A DNA stretch of 64,000 bases. Origin: Streptomyces sp. AA1529 (GTDB lineage: Bacteria > Actinomycetota > Actinomycetes > Streptomycetales > Streptomycetaceae). This document shows positions 62,493-64,000 of this stretch, piece after piece (within the stretch, counting starts at the first letter, position 1; every line of letters begins with the position of its first letter). The position numbers and the translations under genes were made by a program. The notes beneath the pieces were generated by a model. It worked only from the letters and a program-made list of their open reading frames with translations. It was not told the origin of the DNA and ran no database searches. Location: positions 181,392-245,391 of the forward strand of contig NZ_ALAP01000030.1 in NCBI RefSeq assembly GCF_000280905.1. The letters run 5' to 3'.

Positions 62493-62540
62493 CGGCGGTG
62501 CCGGGGTCCCTGCTGTCACGCAGGGGCTCCGGCACCGCCG
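62493..62540 (+). terminator. Terminator of the MMPL operon
   Basis: A 12-bp stem (CGGCGGTGCCGG at 62493-62504 with 62529-62540), extended by an inner CCCTGC/GCAGGG pair across a small internal loop. Confidence 0.75.
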
Positions 62541-62580
62541 TTCTCGGTCCGGCCGCTTGACGCTCCCGTACCACGCGACA

Positions 62581-62586
62581 CATAAT
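62581..62586 (+). promoter_or_regulatory. -10 box of ABC exporter promoter
   Basis: CATAAT, seven bases before GTG 62594 and 10 before ATG 62597, overlapping the left end of the operator palindrome. Confidence 0.55.
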
Positions 62587-62602
62587 TCATCACGTGATGA
62601 AT
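62585..62602. promoter_or_regulatory. 18-bp perfect palindromic operator across the start codon
   Basis: ATTCATCACGTGATGAAT is an exact 18-bp palindrome centred on CACGTG that contains both possible start codons of the ABC gene. Palindromes of this form are typical TetR-type operators next to ABC-2 exporters, so a TetR gene just beyond the window edge is likely. Confidence 0.75.
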
Positions 62603-63409
62603 AAAACTCCGCCCGGCTCCGCCGAGCCGCCCACCGCCGGTCAGGCCGCGGACCCGCCCGCCGTCCACGCCCACGGCCTGACCGTGATCCGCGGCCGCCG
62701 CCGCGTCCTCGACCAGCTCTCCTTCGACATCGCCCCCGGCACCGTCACCGGCCTCCTCGGGCCCTCCGGCAGCGGCAAATCCACCCTCATCCGGGCCGTC
62801 GTCGGCACCCAGGCCAAGGTCACCGGCACCCTCGACGTCCTGGGCAGGCCCGCGGGCTCCGCACCGCTGCGCTCCCGCGTCGGCTACGTCACCCAGTCCC
62901 CCTCCGTCTACGCGGACCTGACCGCCCGGCAGAACCTCGACTACTACGCCGCCGTCCTCGGCATCCCGCGCGCCGACCGCGCCGCCGCCGTCACCCGGGC
63001 CCTCGCCGACGTCGACCTCACCTCCCACGCCGACGACCTGGCGGGCAACCTCTCCGGCGGCCAGTCCTCCCGCGTCTCCCTCGCCGTCGCCCTGCTCGGC
63101 ACCCCCGAGCTGCTCGTCCTGGACGAACCCACCGTCGGCCTCGACCCCGTGCTCCGCCGCGACCTGTGGAACCTCTTCCACCGCCTGGCCGCACACGGCA
63201 CCACCCTGCTGATCTCCTCGCACGTGATGGACGAGGCCGACCGCTGCGAACACCTGCTCCTCGTCCGGGACGGCACCCTGCTCGCCGCCGACACCCCGCA
63301 GGCACTCCGCGAGGCCACTGGCAGCGACACCGTCGAGGACGCCTTCCTCCGACTCGTCGAATCCGCCCGCACCGAGCCGGCCGACCACCCCCTGCGAGGC
63401 ACCCCGTGA
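62594..63409 (+). CDS. ABC-2 exporter ATPase
   Basis: A 271-residue ATPase (270 if it starts at ATG 62597). Walker A GLLGPSGSGKSTLIRAVVG, Q-loop YVTQSPSVYADL, signature NLSGGQSSRVSLAVAL, Walker B LLVLDEPTVGLDP and switch SSHVMDEADRC are intact. GTVTGLLGPSGSGKS and the short C-terminus (DTVEDAFLRLVE) match DrrA-like exporter ATPases. Translational coupling to the permease gene (GTGA). Promoter and start codon lie under an 18-bp palindrome, so it is tightly repressible. Probable role: drug or lipid export. Confidence 0.92.
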   Translation: MMNKTPPGSAEPPTAGQAADPPAVHAHGLTVIRGRRRVLDQLSFDIAPGTVTGLLGPSGSGKSTLIRAVVGTQAKVTGTLDVLGRPAGSAPLRSRVGYVTQSPSVYADLTARQNLDYYAAVLGIPRADRAAAVTRALADVDLTSHADDLAGNLSGGQSSRVSLAVALLGTPELLVLDEPTVGLDPVLRRDLWNLFHRLAAHGTTLLISSHVMDEADRCEHLLLVRDGTLLAADTPQALREATGSDTVEDAFLRLVESARTEPADHPLRGTP

Positions 63410-64000
63410 ACGCCGCCCGTACCTTCGCCACCGCCCGCCGGGTCCTGCGCCAACTCGCCCACGACCCGCGCACCATCGCCCTGCTGCTGCTCGTGCCGGT
63501 CCTGCTGCTGGTCCTGCTCTACTACGTCTTCGACGCCGACCGGCGCTCCTTCGACAGCATCGGGGCCTCGCTGCTGGGCATCTTCCCGCTGGTGACGATG
63601 TTCCTGGTCACCTCCATCGCCACACTGCGCGAGCGCACCTCCGGCACCCTGGAGCGGCTGCTGTCGATGCCCCTGGGCAAGGCCGATCTGATCCTCGGCT
63701 ACGCCCTGGCCTTCGGCGCGCTCGCCGTCGTCCAGGCATCCGCCGCCACCGGCGTCGCGGTCGGGCTGCTGGACCTCGACATCGCCGGCTCGCCCTGGCT
63801 GCTGCTGCTCGTCGCCCTGCTCGACGCGCTGCTCGGCACGGCGCTCGGGCTCTTCGTCTCCGCCTTCGCCGCGTCCGAGTTCCAGGTGGTGCAGTTCATG
63901 CCCGCGGTGATCTTCCCGCAGATCCTGCTCTGCGGCCTGTTCGCACCGCGCAGCAGCATGCAGCCCGCCCTGGAGGCGATCTCCGACGTGCTGCCCATGT
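63406..64000 (+). CDS. ABC-2 type exporter permease (truncated by the window edge)
   Basis: The first 198 residues of an ABC-2 membrane protein. Start NAARTFATARRVLRQLAHDP, first helix TIALLLLVPVLLLVLLYYVF, then the family block RERTSGTLERLLSMPLGKADL, a second group of helices (AFGALAVVQASAATGVAVGL) and FMPAVIFPQILLCGLFAPRS. GTG 63406 overlaps the ATPase stop. It continues past base 64000. Confidence 0.9.
   Translation, partial: MNAARTFATARRVLRQLAHDPRTIALLLLVPVLLLVLLYYVFDADRRSFDSIGASLLGIFPLVTMFLVTSIATLRERTSGTLERLLSMPLGKADLILGYALAFGALAVVQASAATGVAVGLLDLDIAGSPWLLLLVALLDALLGTALGLFVSAFAASEFQVVQFMPAVIFPQILLCGLFAPRSSMQPALEAISDVLPM

Overview
The window is 64 kb of very GC-rich actinobacterial chromosome and is almost certainly Streptomyces. 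The evidence is the strong G/C third-position bias, the many GTG starts, the many promoters whose -10 box lies 6-7 bases before a start codon (leaderless genes), and the gene set: Lsr2, ClpC, DisA-RadA, an orphan NuoD-like protein, the PanC-NadB-NadC-CoaX operon and tandem NACHT NTPases. All calls come from reading the translations and DNA by eye. No database search was run, so product names rest on recognised motifs and family knowledge.

Layout. 1-4.2 kb (minus): the end of a folate cluster (folP, an NTF2-like gene, the start of folB) and a pair of bacterial PH-domain membrane proteins. 4.3-13.2 kb: an orphan nuoD, a coiled-coil membrane protein, a glycine-betaine/osmoprotectant ABC system (permease-permease-binding protein, with a divergent CBS-domain ATPase), an FAD disulfide oxidoreductase and a methyltransferase. 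13.5-16.7 kb: a NarL-type two-component system and a DUF5937/ArsR-type regulator. 16.9-22.9 kb (plus): a tightly overlapping cofactor operon making pantothenate/CoA and NAD precursors (DUF2520 protein, panC, nadB, nadC, coaX). 23-28.7 kb: small genes, a BlaI-like regulator, argA, lsr2 and clpC.

28.9-34.9 kb (minus): two large, related NACHT NTPases. The second carries C-terminal leucine-rich repeats, so they look like bacterial NLR-type immune proteins. 35.2-45.8 kb: an M23 endopeptidase with a structured leader, a TetR/MFS efflux pair with mirror-image operators, mutY, a secreted/membrane protein, disA, radA, and an ECF-sigma-like protein fused to a zinc-finger and membrane anchor. 45.9-52.4 kb: a cysteine-rich protein, Ppx/GppA, a TIM-barrel isomerase, a TetR regulator, ilvD and a membrane protein.

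52.7-58.9 kb looks accessory. It is a minus-strand operon of a small membrane protein, a 635-residue kinase-kinase-nucleotidyltransferase fusion (carrying the only in-frame TTA codon I noticed in the window), an APH-like kinase, an SDR and a NUDIX hydrolase. It is read divergently from an XRE-TPR regulator whose leader holds a three-copy 10-bp repeat. This cluster and the NACHT pair are the best candidates for little-described biology. 59.3-64 kb: an ArsR/small-membrane/MMPL operon and the start of an ABC-2 exporter whose start codon lies inside an 18-bp perfect palindrome.

I found no tRNA, rRNA, CRISPR array, complete insertion sequence or integrase.
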